64,000 nt of DNA from Aristolochia californica (GCA_029961685.1 JARWKL010000016.1:7146358-7210357); one strand, 5' to 3'; counted from the first letter of the stretch, positions 12,169 to 26,029 are shown. Made by a program: numbers and translations. The notes: generated by a model not told the origin, from the letters alone.

Positions 12169-14957
12169 ATTTAAAGCATGTTTGGATAAGTTAGAAGTCC
12201 CTTTCCTTTAAACTTCCACGAAGATTATTATTAGGGGTTGTACTAGTGGAGTTTCCCAAACATGGATAACAAAACCTTGGAGTTCTTTTTCAGTGCGTGA
12301 AATAATTTTCAAATTTGTTTTTGCATACATGAACTCTAAAATTTTAATTTTGTTTTGCCTTAATATCTTTTTTATTTTCGAGAAAATGGGAGAGTGAAAA
12401 CTCAAGATTGGATCTAAAAACAAATTTGAGTATCCATGATGGAAATGCACCAATCCTGAGAGAGATAGTTCCAAAAAGTATCTGTGATTTTTAAGGATTG
12501 GCAAAAAGTGGGTTGTTTGGCTCTGGTACACATCCAACCACTTGAGAATTTGATTTTTTCCGCTCCTTGAAATTCATGGATCATTAGGTCCACTTGCATC
12601 CTCAACATGTTTCTGGCATGCATATCCACCACATTTAAAGCATGTTAGGATCAGTTAGAAGTCCATTTCCTATAAAGTTCTACCAGGCATATTATAAGGG
12701 GTTGTACTAGTGGAATTTCCCAAACATGCACGACAAAACCTTGGAGTTCATTTTCCGTGTGTGAAATAATTTTCAAATTTTTTTTTCATACTTGTACTCA
12801 AAAATTTTCATTTTTTAATGCCTTAATATCTTTTTTGTTTACGAGAAAAATGGGAGAGTGAAAACTAACGTTTGCCTCTAAAAACAAATTTGAGCATCCA
12901 AGATGGAAATGCACAAATGCAGAGAGAGATAGTTCCAAAAAGTATTAGTGATTTTTAAGGATAGGCAAAAAGTGGGTTGTTTGGCTCTAGTAAATATCCA
13001 AGCACTTGAGAATTTGATTTTTTCCCCTCCTTGAAATTTTTGGATCATTAGGTCCACTTGCATCCTCAAAATGTTTCTGGCATGCATATGCCCCACATTT
13101 AAAGCATGTTAGGATTAGTTAGATGTCGCTTTCCTATAAAATTCCACTGAGCTTATTATTATGGGTTGTACTAGCGGAATTTTCAAAACATGGATAAAAA
13201 AACCTTGGAGTTCAATTTTAGAGCGTTCAATAATTTTCAAATTTTTTCTTGTATACTTGAACTCTAAAATTTTCATTTTTTTATGCCTTAATATCTTTTT
13301 TGTTTATGAGAAAAATGACATAGTGAAAACTCAAGTTTGGATATGAAAACAAATTTGAGCATCCATGATGGAAATGCACAAATGCTGAGAGAGATAGTTC
13401 CAAAACGTTTCAGTGATTTTTAAGGATAGGAAAAAAGTTGGTTGTTTGGCTCTGGTAAACATCCAACCACTTGAGTATTTGATTTTTCCTCCCCTTGATA
13501 TTTTTGGATCATTGGGTCTACTTGCATCCTCAACACGTTTCTGGCATGCATATCCACCACATTTAAAGCATGTTAGTATCAGTTAGAAGTCCTTTTCCTT
13601 CAAAATTCCACAAAGCTTATTATTAGGGGTTGTACTAGTGGAATTTCCCAAACACGGATAACAAAACCTTGGAGTTCATTTTTAGTGCGTGAAATAATTT
13701 TCAATTTTTTTTTTCCATACATGAACTCTAAAATTTTCATATTGTTATGCCTTAATATCTTTTTTGTTTACGAGAAAAATGGGAGAGTGAAAACTCAATT
13801 TTGGATGTGAAAACAAATTTGAGCATCCAAGATGGAAATGCACTAATGCTGAGGGAGATAGTTCCAAAAAGTATCTGTGATTTTTAAGGATAGGCAAAAA
13901 GTGGGTTGTTTGGTTCTGGTTAATATCCAACCACTTGAGAATTTGATTTTTTTCCTCTCCTTGAAATTTTTGGATCATTAGGTGCACTTGCCTCCTCAAC
14001 ATGTTTGTGGCATGCGTATCCACCACATTTAAAGCATGTTTGGATCAGTTAGAAGTCCCTTTCCTATAAAATTCCACCAAGCTGATTATTAGGGGTTGTA
14101 CTAGTGGAATTTCCCAAACATGGATAACAAAACCTTAGAGTTCATTTTTAGTGCGTGAAATAATTATGAAATTTTTTTTTTGCATACATGAACTCTAAAA
14201 TATTCATTTTGTTATGCCTTAATATCTTTTTTGTTTACGAGAAAAATGGGAGAGTGAAAACTCATGTTTGGATCTGAAAATAAATTTGAGCATCCACGAC
14301 GGAAATGCATTAATGCTGAGAGAGATAGTTCCAAAAAGTATCTGTGATTTTTAAGGATAGGCAAAAATTGGGTTGTTTGGCTCTGGTAATTATCCAACCA
14401 CTTGAGAATTTTATTTTTTCCTCTCCTTGAAATTTTTCGATCATTAGGTCCGCTTGCCTCCTCAACATGTTTCTAGCATGCGTATCCACCACATTTAAAG
14501 TATGTTAGGATCAGTTGGAAGTCCCTTTCCTTTAAAATTCCACAAAGCTTATTATTAGTGGTTGTACTAGTGGAATTTCCAAAACATGGATAACAAATCC
14601 TTGGAGTTCATTTTTAGTGCGTGAAAAAATTTTCAAAGTTTTTTTTGCATACATGAACTCTAAAATTTTCATTTTGTTATGCCTTAATATCTTTTTTGTT
14701 TACGAGAAAAATGGGAGATTGAAAACTCAAGTTTGCATCTAAAACCAAATTTGAGCATCCAAGATGGAAATGCACAAATGCTGAGAGAGATAGTTCCAAA
14801 AAGTATCTGTGATTTTTAAGGATAGGCAAAAAGTGGGTTGTTTGGCTTAGGTAAATATCCAACCACTTGAGAATTTGATTTTTTCCACTCCTTGAAATTT
14901 TTGGATCATTGGGTCCACTTGCATCCTCAACATGTTTCTGCAATGCATATCCACCAC
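12169..14957 (+). repeat. Six-monomer higher-order unit, copy 2
   Basis: About 2789 bp. The matching variants lie near 12430, 12755, 13024, 13120, 13213 and 13485-13545. The copies have diverged noticeably (for example ATCGACCTC against ACTGAGCTT after TTCC), so this is an older duplication than the one at 28.6-32.3 kb. Confidence 0.82.
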
Positions 14958-15421
14958 ATTTAAAGCATGTTAGGATCAGTTATAAGTCCCTTTCCTATAA
15001 AATTCCACCAAGCCTATTATTAGGGTTGTACTTGTGAAATTTCCCAAAAATGGATGACAAAACCTTTGAGTTCATTTTTAGTGCGTTAAATAATTTTGAA
15101 CTGTTTTTTAGCGTACATGAACTCTAAAATTCTCATTTTGTTATGCCTTAATATCTTTTTTGTTTACAAGAAAAATGGGAGAGGGAAAACTCAAGTTTGG
15201 ATCTGAAAATAAATTTGAGCTTCCAAAATGGAAATTTACAAATGTTGAGTGAGATAGCTCCAAAAAGTATCTGTGATTTTTAAGGATAGGCAAAAAGTGG
15301 GTTGTTTGGTTCTGGTAAACATCCAACCACTTGAGAATTTGATTTTTTCCGGTCCTTGAAAGTTGTCGATCATTAGGTCCACTTGCATCCTCAACATGTT
15401 TCTGGCATGCATATCCACCAC

Positions 15422-16351
15422 ATTTAAAGCATGTTAGGATCAGTTAGAAGTCCCTATCTTATAAATTTCCAACAAACTTATTATTTGGGGTTGTACTAAT
15501 GGAATTTCCCAAACATTGATAACAAAACCTTGGAGTTCAATTTTTGTGCGTGAAATAATTTTTAAATTATTTTTTGCATACATGAACTCTAAAATTATCA
15601 TTTTGTTATGCCTGAATATCTTGTTTGTTTACGAGAAGAATGGGAGAGTGAAAACTCAAGCTTGGATCTGAAAACAAATTTGAGCATCCAAGATGGAAAT
15701 GCACAAATGCTGAGAGAGATAGTTCCAAAAAGTATCTGTGATTTTTAAGGATAGGCAACAAGTGGGTTGTTTGGCTCTTGTAAACATCCAACCACTTGAG
15801 AATTTGATTTTTTCCGCTCCCTGAAATTTTTCGATCATTAGGTCAACTTGCATCCTCAACATGTTTCTGGCATGCATATCCACCACATTTAAAGCATGCT
15901 AGGATCAGTTAAAAGTCCCTATCTTATAAAATTCCAACAAACTTATTATTTGGGGTTGTACTAGGGGAATTTCCCAAACATGGATAGCAAAACCTTGGAG
16001 TTCAATTTTTGTGCATGAAATAATTTTCAAATTTTTTTTTGCATACATGAACTCTGAAATTTTCATTTCGCTATGCCTTTATATCTTTTTTGTTAATGAG
16101 AAAAAGGGGAGAGTGAAAACTCAAGTTTGAATCTGAAAAGAAATTTGAGCATCCAAGATGGAAATGCACAAATGCTGAGAGAGATAGTTCCAAAAAGTTT
16201 CTGTGATTTTTAAGGATATGCGAAAAGTGGGTTGTTTAGCTCTTGTAAACATCCATCCACTTGAGAATTTGATTTTTTCCACTCCTTGAAATTTTTGGAT
16301 CATTGGGTCCACTTGCATCCTCAACATGTTTCTGGCATGCATATCCACCAC
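15422..16351 (+). repeat. Adjacent duplicate monomer pair
   Basis: Monomers 15422-15886 and 15887-16351 share CTATCTTATAAA, CCAACAAACTTATTATTTGG and TCAATTTTTGTGC, each offset by 464-465 bp. The last variant is rare elsewhere. A single-monomer tandem duplication explains this. Confidence 0.75.
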
Positions 16352-19300
16352 ACTTAAAGCATGCTAGGATCAGTTAGAAGTCCCTATCCAATAAAATTCC
16401 ACCAAGCTTATTGTTAGGGGTTGTACTAGTGGAGTTTCCCAAACATGGATAACAAAACCATGGAGTTCATTTTTAGTGTGTGAAATAATTTTCGATTTTT
16501 TTTCGCTTTCTTGAACTAAAAAATTTTCATTTTGTTATGCCTTAATATCTTTTTTGTTTACGAGAAAAATGGGACAGCGAAAACTCAAGCCTGGATCTGA
16601 AAAAAAATTTGAGCATCCAAGATGGAAATGCACAAATGCTGAGAGAAATTGTTCCAAAAAGTATCTGTGACTTTTAAGGATAGGCAAAAAGTGGGTTGTT
16701 TGGCTCGGGTTAAGAACAACCACTTGAGAATTTAATTTTTTCTGCTCCTTGAAATTTTTGGATCATTAGGTCCACATGCACCATCAACATGTTTCTGGCA
16801 TGCATATCCACCACATTTAAAGCATGTTAGGATCAGTTAGAAGTCCTTTTCCTATAAAATTCCACCAACCTTATTATTAGGGGTTGTACTAGTGGAATTG
16901 CCCAAACATGGATAACAAAACCGTGGAGTTCATTTTTAGTGCGTGAAAAAATTTTCATATTTTTTTTTCCATACACGAACTCTAAAATTTTCATTTCGTT
17001 AGGCCTTAATAGCTTTTTTGTTTACGAGAAAAATGGGAGAGTGAAAACTCAAGTTTGGATCTGAAAACAAATTTGAGCGTCGAAGATGGAAATGCAGAAA
17101 TGCTGAAAGAGATAGTTCCAAAAAGTATCTGTGATTTTTAAGGATAGGCAAAAGGTGGCTTCTTTGGCTCTGGTAAACATCCAACCACTTCAGAATTTGA
17201 TTTTTTTCGCTCCTTGAAATTTTCGGATCATTAGGTCCACTTGCATCCTCAACATATTTCTGGCCTGCATATCCACCACATTTAGAGCATGTTTGGAGAA
17301 GTTAGAAGTCCCTTTCCTAAAAAATTCCACCAAGCTTATTACTAGGGGTTGTACTAGTGGAATTTCCCAAACATGGATAACAAAACCTTGGAGTTCCTTT
17401 TTAGTGCTTGAAAAAAATTTCATATTTTTTTTCCATACATGAAGTCTTAAATTTTCATTTTGTTACACCTTAATATCTTTTTTCTTTACGAGAAAAATGC
17501 GAGAGTGAAAACTCAAGTTTGGATCTGAAAACAAATTTGAGCGTCCAAGATGGAAATGCACAAATGCTGAGAGAGAAAGTTCCAAAAAGTATCTGTAATT
17601 TTTTAAGGATAGGCAAAAAGTGGGTTGTTTGGCTTTGGTAAACATCCAACCACTTGAGAATTTGATTTTTTCCACTCCTTGAAATTTTTGGATCATTAGG
17701 TCCACTTGCATCCTCAACATGTTTCTGGCATGCATATCCACCACATTTAGAGCATGTTAGGAGCAGTTAGAAGTCCCTTTCCTATAAAATTCCACCAAGC
17801 TTATTATTAGTGCTTGTAGTAGTGGAATTTCCCAAACATGGATAACAAAACCATGGAGTTCATTTTTAGTACTTGAAATAATTTTCAAAATTTTTGTTGC
17901 ATACTTGAACTCTAAAATTTTCATTTTGTTATGCCTTAATATCTTTTTTGTTTACGAGAAAAATGGGAGAGTGAAAAATCAAGTTTGGATCTGAAAACAA
18001 ATTTGAGCATCGAAGATGGAAATGCACAAAAGCTGAGAGATATAGTTCCAAAAAGTATCTGTGATTTTTATGGATAGGCAAAAAGTGGGTTGTTTGGCTC
18101 CATTAAACAACAACCACTTGAGAATTTAATTTTTTCTGCTCCTAGAAATTTTTGGATCATTAGGTCCACATGCATCATCAACATGTTTCTGGCATGCATA
18201 TCCACCACATTTAAAGCATGTTAGGATCAGTTAGAAGTCCCTTTCCTATAAAATTCCACCAACCTTATTATTAGGGGTTGTACTAGTGGAATTGCCCAAA
18301 TATGGATAACAAAACCGTGGAGACCATTTTTAGTGCGTGAAAAAATTTTCATATTTATTTTTGCATACACGAACTCTTTAGTTTTCATTTCATTATGCCG
18401 TAATATCTTTTTTGTTTAGGAGAAAAATGGGAGAGTGAAAACTCAAGTTTGGATCTGAAAACAAATTTGATCGTCCAACATGGAAATGCACAAATGCTGA
18501 GAGATTTTTAAGGATTGGCAAAAAGTGGGTTCTTTGGCTCTGGTAAACATCCAACCACTTCAGAATTTCATTTTTTCCGCTCGTTGAAATTTTCGGATCA
18601 TTAGGTCCACTTGCATCCTCAACATGTTTGTGGCATGCATATCCACCACATTTAGAGCATGTTTGGAGAAGTTAGAAGTCCCTTTCCTACAAAATTCCAC
18701 CAAGCTTATTTTTAGGGGTTGTACTAGTGGAATTACCCAAACATGGATAATAAAACCTTGGAGTTCCTTTTTAGTGCATGAAAAAATTTTCATATTTTTT
18801 TTTGCATACATGAAGTCTAAAATTTTAATTTTGTTACGCCTTATTATCTTTTTTGTTTAGGAGAAAAATGCGAGAGTGAAAACTCAGGTTTGGATCTGAA
18901 AACAAATTTGAACGTCCAAGATGGAAATGCACAAATGCTGAGAGAGATAGTTCCAAAAAGTATCTGTAATTTATAAGGATAGGCAAAAAGTGGGTTGTTT
19001 GGCTTTGGTAAACATCCAACCACTTGAGAATTTGATTTTTCCGCTCCTTGAAATTTTTGGATCATTAGGTCCACTTGCATCCTCAACATGTTTCTGGCAT
19101 GCATATCCACCACATTTAGAGCATGTTAGGAGCAGTTAGAAGTCCCTTTCCTATAAAATTCCACCAAGCTTATTATTAGTGGTTGTAGTAGTGGAATTTC
19201 CCAAACATGGATAACAAAACCTTGGAGTTCAGTTTTAGTACTTGAAATAATTTTCAAAATTTTTTTTGCATACTTGAACTCTAAAATTTTCATTTTGTTA

Positions 19301-21904
19301 TGCCTTAATATCTTTTTTGTTTACGAGAAAAATGGGAGAGTGAAAACTCAAGTTTGGCTCTGAAAACAAATTTGAGCATCGAAGATGCAAAATGCACAAA
19401 TGCTGAGAGAGATAGTTCCAAAAAGTATCTATGATTTTTAAGGATAGGCAAAAAGTGGGTTGTTTGGCTCTGGTAAATATCCAACCACTTGAGAATTTGA
19501 TTTTTTCCGCACCTTGAAATTTTTGGATCAATAGGTCCACTTGCATCCTCAACAAGTTTCTGGCATGCGTATCCACCACATTTAAAGCATGTTAGGATCA
19601 GTTATAAGTCCATTTCCTATAAAATTCCACCAAGATTATTATTAGGGGTTGTACTAGTGGAATTTCCAAAACATGGATAACAAAACCTTGGAGTTCATTT
19701 TTAGTTCGTGAAATAATTTTCAAATTTTTTTTTTGCAGACATGAACCCTAAAATTTTCATTTTGTTATGCCTAAATATCTTTTTTGTTTATGAGAAAAAT
19801 GGGAGAGTGAAAACTCAAGTTTGGATCTCAAGAAAAAATTTGAGCATCCATGATGGAAATGCACTAATGCTGAGAGGGATAGTTCCAAAAAGTATCTGTG
19901 ATTTTTAAGGATGGGGAAAAAGTTGGTTGTTTGGCTCTAGTAACATCTAACCACTTGAGAATTTGATTTTTTCCGCTCCTTGAGCATTTTGGATCATTAG
20001 GTCCAATTGCATCCTCACCATGTTTTGGGCATGCATATCCACCACATTTAAAGCATATTAGGATCAGTTAGAAGTCCCTTTCCTACAAAATTCCACCAAG
20101 CTTCTTATTAGGGGTTGTACTAGTGGAATTTCCCAAACATGGATAACAAAACCTTGGAGTTCCTTTTTAGTGCATGAAAAAATTTTCACATTTTTTTTTG
20201 CATACTTGAAGTCTTAATTTTAATTTTGTTACGCCTTATTAACTTTTTTGTTTACGAGAAAAATGCGAGAGAGCAAAACTCAGGTTTGCATCTGAAAACA
20301 AATTATAGCGTCCAAGATAGAAATGCACAAATGTTGAGAGAGATAGTTCCAAAAATTATCTGTGATTTTTAAAGATATGCAAAAAGTGGGTTGTTTAGCT
20401 CTGGTAAACATCCAACCACTTGAGAATTTGATTTTTTCCGCTCCTTGAAATTTTTGGATCATTAGGTCCACTTGCATCCTCAACATCTTTCTGGCATGCA
20501 TATCCACCACATTTAGAGCATGTTAGGAGCAGATAGAAGTCCCTTTCCTATAAAATTCCACCAAGCTTATTATTAGTGCTTGTACTAGTGGAATTTCCCA
20601 AACATGGATAACAAAACCTTGGAGTTCATTTTTAGTACTTGAAATAATTTTCAAATATTTTTTTGCATACTTGAACTCTAAAATTTTCATTTTGTTATGC
20701 CTTAATATTTTTTTTGTTTACGAGAAAAATGGGAGAGTGAAAACTCAAGTTTGGATCTGAAAACAAATTTGAGCATCGAAGATGGAAATGCACAAATGCT
20801 GAGAGAGATAGTTCCAAAAAGTATCTGTGATTTTTAAGGATAGGCAAAAAGTGGGTTGTTTGGCGCTTGTAAATATCCAACCACTTGAGAATTTGATTTT
20901 TTCCGCTCCTTGAAATTTTTGGATCAATAGGTCCACTTGCATCCTCAACAAGTTTCTGGCATGTGTATCCACCACATTTAAAGCATGTTAGGATCAGTTA
21001 CAAGTCCATTTTCCTATAAAATTGCACCAAGTTTAGTATTAAGGGTTGTACTAGTGGAATTTCCCAAACAGGGATAACAAAACCTTGGAGTTCATTTTAA
21101 GTTCATGGAATAATTTTCAAATTTTTTTTGCATACATGAACTCTAAAATTTTCATTTTGTTATGCCTTAGTATCTTTTTTGTTTATGAGAAAAATGGGAG
21201 AGTGAAAACTCAAGTTTGGATCTGAAGACAAATTTGAGCATCCATGATGGAAATGCACTAATGCTGAGAGAGATAGTTCCAAAAAGTATCTGTGATTTTT
21301 AAGGATAGTCAAAAAGTTGGTTGTTTGGCTCTGGTAACATCTAACCACTTGAGAATTTGATTTTTTCCGCTCCTTGAACATTTTGGATCATTAGGTCCAC
21401 TTGCATCCTCACCATGTTTCTGGCACGCATATCCACCACATTTAAGGCATGTTAGGATCAGTTAGAAGTCTCTTTCCTACAAAATTCCACCATGCTTATT
21501 ATTAGGGGTTGTACTAGTGGAATTTCTCAAACATGGATAAGAAAACCTTGGAGTTCCTTTTTAGTGCATGAAAAAATTTTCATATTTTTTTTTGCATACA
21601 TGAAGTCTTAAATTTTCATTTTGTTACACCTTAATATCTTTTTTGTTTATGAGAAAAATGCGAGAGTGAAAACTCAGGTTTGGATCTGAAAAAAACTTTG
21701 AGCGTCCAAGATGGAAATGCACAAATGCTGAGAGAGATAGTTCCAAAAAGTATATGTGATTTTTAAGGATATGCGAAAAGTGGGTTGTTTAGCTCTTGTA
21801 AACATCCAACCACTTGAGAATTTGATTATTTCCGCTCCTTGAAATTTTTGGATCATTAGGTCCACTTGCATCCTCAACATGTTTCTGGCATGCATATCCA
21901 CCAA
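16352..21904 (+). repeat. Three-monomer higher-order repeat, four copies
   Basis: Units are 16352-17744, 17745-19113, 19114-20510 and 20511-21904. All four third monomers carry the otherwise rare combination AGTTCCTTTTTAGTG, GAAGTCT and GTTAC[AG]CC, near 17392, 18770, 20159 and 21551. TTTAGAGCATGTTAGGAGCA follows each unit, near 17747, 19116, 20513 and 21907. Spacings are about 1370-1394 bp, and the short one is accounted for by a 24-bp deletion at 18500. Units 1 and 2 resemble each other most (ACAACCACTTGAG, ACCGTGGAG, GCGTC, TTCGGATC). Units 3 and 4 form a second pair (GATCAATAGGTCC, CACTAATGCTGAG, GTAACATCTAACC), suggesting stepwise amplification. Confidence 0.88.
18496..18506 (+). other. 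24-bp deletion junction
   Basis: GCTGAGAGA is joined directly to TTTTTAAGG, removing the segment that normally carries GATAGTTCCAAAAAGTATCT. GA at both edges gives minimal microhomology. The monomer is 441 bp long as a result. Confidence 0.8.
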
Positions 21905-22489
21905 ATTTAGAGCATGTTAGGAGCAGTTAGAAGTCCCTTTCCTATAAAATTCCACCAAGCTTATTATTAGTGGTTGTAGTAGTGGAATTTCCCAAACATA
22001 GATAACAAAACCTTGGAGTTCATTTTTAGTGCTTGAAATAATTTTCAAATATTTTTTTGCATACTTGAACTTTAAAATTTTCATTTTGTTATGCCTTAAT
22101 ATCTTTTTTGTTTATGAGAAAAATGGGAGAGTGAAAACTCAAGGTTGGATCTGAAAACAAATTTGAGCAACCAAGATGGAAATGCACAAATGCTGGGAGA
22201 GATGGTTCCAAAAAGTATCTGTTATTTTTAAGGATAAGAAAAAAGTGGGTTCTTTGGCTCTCGTATACATCCAACCACTTGAGAATTTGATTTTTTCCGC
22301 TCCTTGAAATTTTTGGATCATTAGGTCCACATGCATCCTCAACATGTTTCTGGCATGCATATCCACCACATTTAAAGCATGTTAGGATCAGTTAGAAGTC
22401 CCTTTCCTATAAAATTCCACCAAGCTTATTATTAGGGGTTGTACTAGTGGAATTTCCCAAACATGGATAAAAAAAACCTTGGAGTTCAT

Positions 22490-23420
22490 TTTTAGTGCAT
22501 GAAATATTTTTCAAATTTTTTTTACATACTTGAACTCGTAAATTTTCATTTTGTTATGCCTTAATATTTTTTTTGTTTACGAGAAAAATGGGAGAGTGAA
22601 AACTCAAGTTTTGAATCTGAAAACAAATTTGAGCATCCAACATGGAAATGCACAAATGCTGAGAGAGATAGTTCCAAAAAGTATTTGATATTTTTAAGGA
22701 TAGGCAAAAAGTTGGTAATTTGGCTCTGGTAAACATCCTACCACTTGAGAATTTCATTTTTTCTGCTACTTGAAATTTTTGGATCATTAGGTCTATTTGC
22801 ATCCTCAACATGTTTTTGGCATGCATATCCACCACATTTAAGCATGTTAGGATCAGTTACAAGTCCCTTTCCTATAAAATTCCACCAAGCTTATTATTAG
22901 GGGTTGTACCAGTGAAATTTCCAAAACATGGATAACTAAACCTTGGAGTTCATTTTTAGTGCATGAAATATTTTTCAAATTTTTTTTTACATACTTGAAC
23001 TCGTAAATTTTCATTTTGTTATGCCTTAATATTTTTTTTGTTTACGAGAAAAATGGGAGAGTGAAAACTCAAGTTTTGAATCTGAAAACAAATTTGAGCA
23101 TCCAAGATGGAAATGCACAAATGCTGAGAGAGACAGTTCCAAAAAGTATCTAATATTTTTAAGGATAGGCAAAAAGTTGGTAGTTTGGCTCTGGTAAACA
23201 TCCTACCACTTGAGAATTTTATTTTTTCAGCTCCTTGAAATTTTTGGATCATTAGGTCCACTTGCATCCTCAACATGTTTTTGGCATGCATATCCACCAT
23301 ATTTAAAGCATGTTAGGATCAGTTACAAGTCCCTTTCCTATAAAATTCCACCAAGCTTATTATTAGGGGTTGTACCAGTGAAATTTCCAAAACAGGGATA
23401 ACTAAACCTTGGAGTTCATT
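22490..23420 (+). repeat. Adjacent near-identical monomer pair
   Basis: Two copies about 465 bp apart share a long list of rare variants: GTGCATGAAATATTTTTC, ACATACTTGAACTCGTAAAT, CAAGTTTTGAATCTG, AAAGTTGGTA, ACATCCTACCACTTG, GTTACAAGTCCC and GTACCAGTGAAATTTCC. Only a few differences are visible between them. This is a recent single-monomer duplication, and the first copy begins inside the 22370-22835 monomer. Confidence 0.85.
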
Positions 23421-23763
23421 TTTAGTGCGTGAAATAATTTTCAACTTTGTTTTGCATTCATGAACTCTAAAATTTTCATTTTGTTATACCTTAATATCTT
23501 TTTTGTTTACGAGAAATATGGGAGAGTGAAAACTCAAGTTTGGATCTGAAAACAAGTTTGAGCATCCATGATGGAAATGCACAAATGCTGAGAGAGATAG
23601 TTCCCAAAAGTATCTGTGATTTTGCAGGATAGGCAAAAATTTGGTTGTTTGGCTCTGGTAAACATCCAACCACTTTAGAATTTGATTTTTCAGCTCCTTG
23701 AAATTTTTGGATAATTAGGTCCACATGCATCCTCAACATGTTTTTGCCATGTATATCCACCAC

Positions 23764-26029
23764 ATTTAAAGCATGTTAGGATCAGTTAGAAATCCCTTTC
23801 CCATAAAATTCCACCAAGCATATTATTAGGGGTTGTACTAGTGGCATTTTCCAAACAAGGATAAAAAAACCATGGAGTTCAATTTTAGTGCGTGAAATAA
23901 TTTTCAATTTTTTTACGAGAAAAATGGGAGAGTGAAAACTGAAGTTTCGATCTGAAAAACAAATTTGAGCAGCCATGATGGAAATGCACCAATGCTGAGA
24001 GAGATAGTTCCAAAAAGTATTTGTGATTTTTAAGGATGGGAAAAAAGTGGGTCGTTTGGCTCAGGTAAAGATCCAACCACTTGAGAATTTGATTTTTTCA
24101 GCTCCTTGAAATTTTTGGATCATTAGGTCCACTTGCATCCTCAACATGTTTCAAGCATGCGTATCCACCACATTTAAAGCATGTTAGGATCAGTTAGAAG
24201 TCCCTTTCCTATAAAATTCCACCAAGCTTTTCATTTGGGGTTGTACTTGTGGAATTTCCCAAAAATGGATAACAAAACCTTGGAGTTCATTTTTAGTGCG
24301 TGAAATAACTTTTCTTTTTTTTTTGCATACATGAACTCTAAAATTCTCATTTTGTTATGCCTTAATATCTTTTTTTTTTACAAGAAAAATGGGAGAGGGA
24401 AAACTCAAGTTTGGATCTGAAAACAAATTTGAGCATCCAAAATGAAAATGCACAAATACCGAGAAAGATAGTTCAAAAAAGTATCTGTGATTTTTAAGGA
24501 TAAGAAAAAAGTGGGTTGTTTGGCTCTGGTAAATATCCAACCACTTGAGAATTTTGATTTTTTCCGCTCCTTGAAATTTTTGGATCATTAGGTCCACTTG
24601 CATCCTCAATATCTTCCTGGCATGCATATCCACCACATTTAAAGCATGTTAGGATCAGTTAGAAGTCCCTTTCCTATAAAATTCCACCAAGTTTATTATT
24701 AGGGGTTGTACTAGTGGAATTTCCCTAACATGGATAACAAAACCTTGGAGTTCATTTTTAGTGCGTGAAATAATTTTCAAACTTTTTTTGGCATACTTGA
24801 ACTCCAAAATTTTCATTTTGTTATGCCATAATATCTTTTTTGTTTACGAGAAAAATGGGAGAGTGAAAACTCAAGTTTGGATCTGAAAACAAATTTCAGC
24901 ATCCATGATGGAAATGCACAAATGCTGAGAGTGATAGTTCCAAAAACTATCAATGATTTTTAAGGATAGGCAAAAAGTGGGTTGTTTGGCTCTGCTAAAC
25001 AACCAACCACTTGAGAATTTGATTTTTTGTTCTCCTTGAATTTTTTGGATCATTAGGTCCACATGCATCCTCAACATGTTTTTGGGATACATATCCACCA
25101 CATTTAAAGCATGTTAGGATTAGTTAGAAGTCCCTTTACTATAAAATGCCACCAACCACATTATTAGGGGTTGTACTAGTGGAACTTCCCCAACATGGAT
25201 AACAAAACTTGGAGTTCATTTTTTGTTCGTGAAAAAATTTTCTTATTTTTTTTTGCATACATGAACTCTAAAATTTTCATTTCGTTATGCCTTAATATAG
25301 TTTTTGTTTACGAGAAAAATGGGAGAGTGAAAACTCAAGTTTCGATCTGAAAACAAATTTGAACGTCCAAGATGGAATTGCAAAAATGCAGAGAGAGATA
25401 GTTCCAAAAAGTATCCGTGATTTTTAAGGGTAGGAAAAAAGTGGGTTGTTTGGATCAGGTAAACATCCAACCATTTGAGAATTTGATTTTTTCCTCTCCT
25501 TGAAATTTTTGGATCATTAGGTCCTCTTGCATCCTCAACATGTTTCATGCATGCATATCCACCACATTTAGGGCAAGTTTGTAGCAGTTAGAAGTCCCTT
25601 TCCTACAAAATTCCACCAAGCTTATTATAAGGGGTTGTACTAGTGGAATTTCCCAAACATGGATAACAAAACCTTGCAGTTCATTTTTAGTGCTTGAAAT
25701 AATTTTCAAGTTTTTTTTTGCATACATGAACTCTAAAATTTTAATTTTGTTATGCCTTAATATCTTTTTTGTTTACAAAAAAATGGGAGAGTGAAAACTG
25801 AAGTTTGGATCGGAAAACAAATTTGAGCATCCAAGATGGAAATGCATAAATGCTGAGAGAGATAGTTCCAAAAAGTATCTGTTATTTTTAAGGATAGGCA
25901 AAAAGTGGGTCCTTTGGCTCAAGTATACATCCAACCACTTGAGAATTTGATTTTTGCTGCTCCTTAAAATTTTTGAATCATTAGGTCCACTTGTATCCTC
26001 AACATATTTCTGGCATGCATATCTACCAC
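23764..26029 (+). repeat. Unresolved monomers
   Basis: Five monomers with no internal higher-order order that I could resolve. The region around 24240-24440 shares TTGTACTTGTGGAATTTCCC, a GAGAGGGAAAACTC variant and CCAAAATG with the monomers near 15030-15230. It is therefore related to a block 9.2 kb upstream. Confidence 0.55.
23901..23920 (+). other. About 58-bp deletion between T runs
   Basis: The T run after TTTTCAA is fused directly to ACGAGAAAAATGGG, removing the GCATACATGAACTC to TATC segment. Both edges are T-rich, so collapse between two T runs is the likely mechanism. The monomer is 408 bp, and it lacks one arm of the inverted repeat described for the reference monomer. Confidence 0.85.

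Noticed and set aside
12208..12537. Longest minus-strand frames (109-116 codons, also near 11824-12168, 30236-30586, 41210-41551 and 53141-53491)
   Set aside because: Each is the ordinary repeat frame extended by an indel that joins two frames of the monomer. The extra residues are the same repeat read further.
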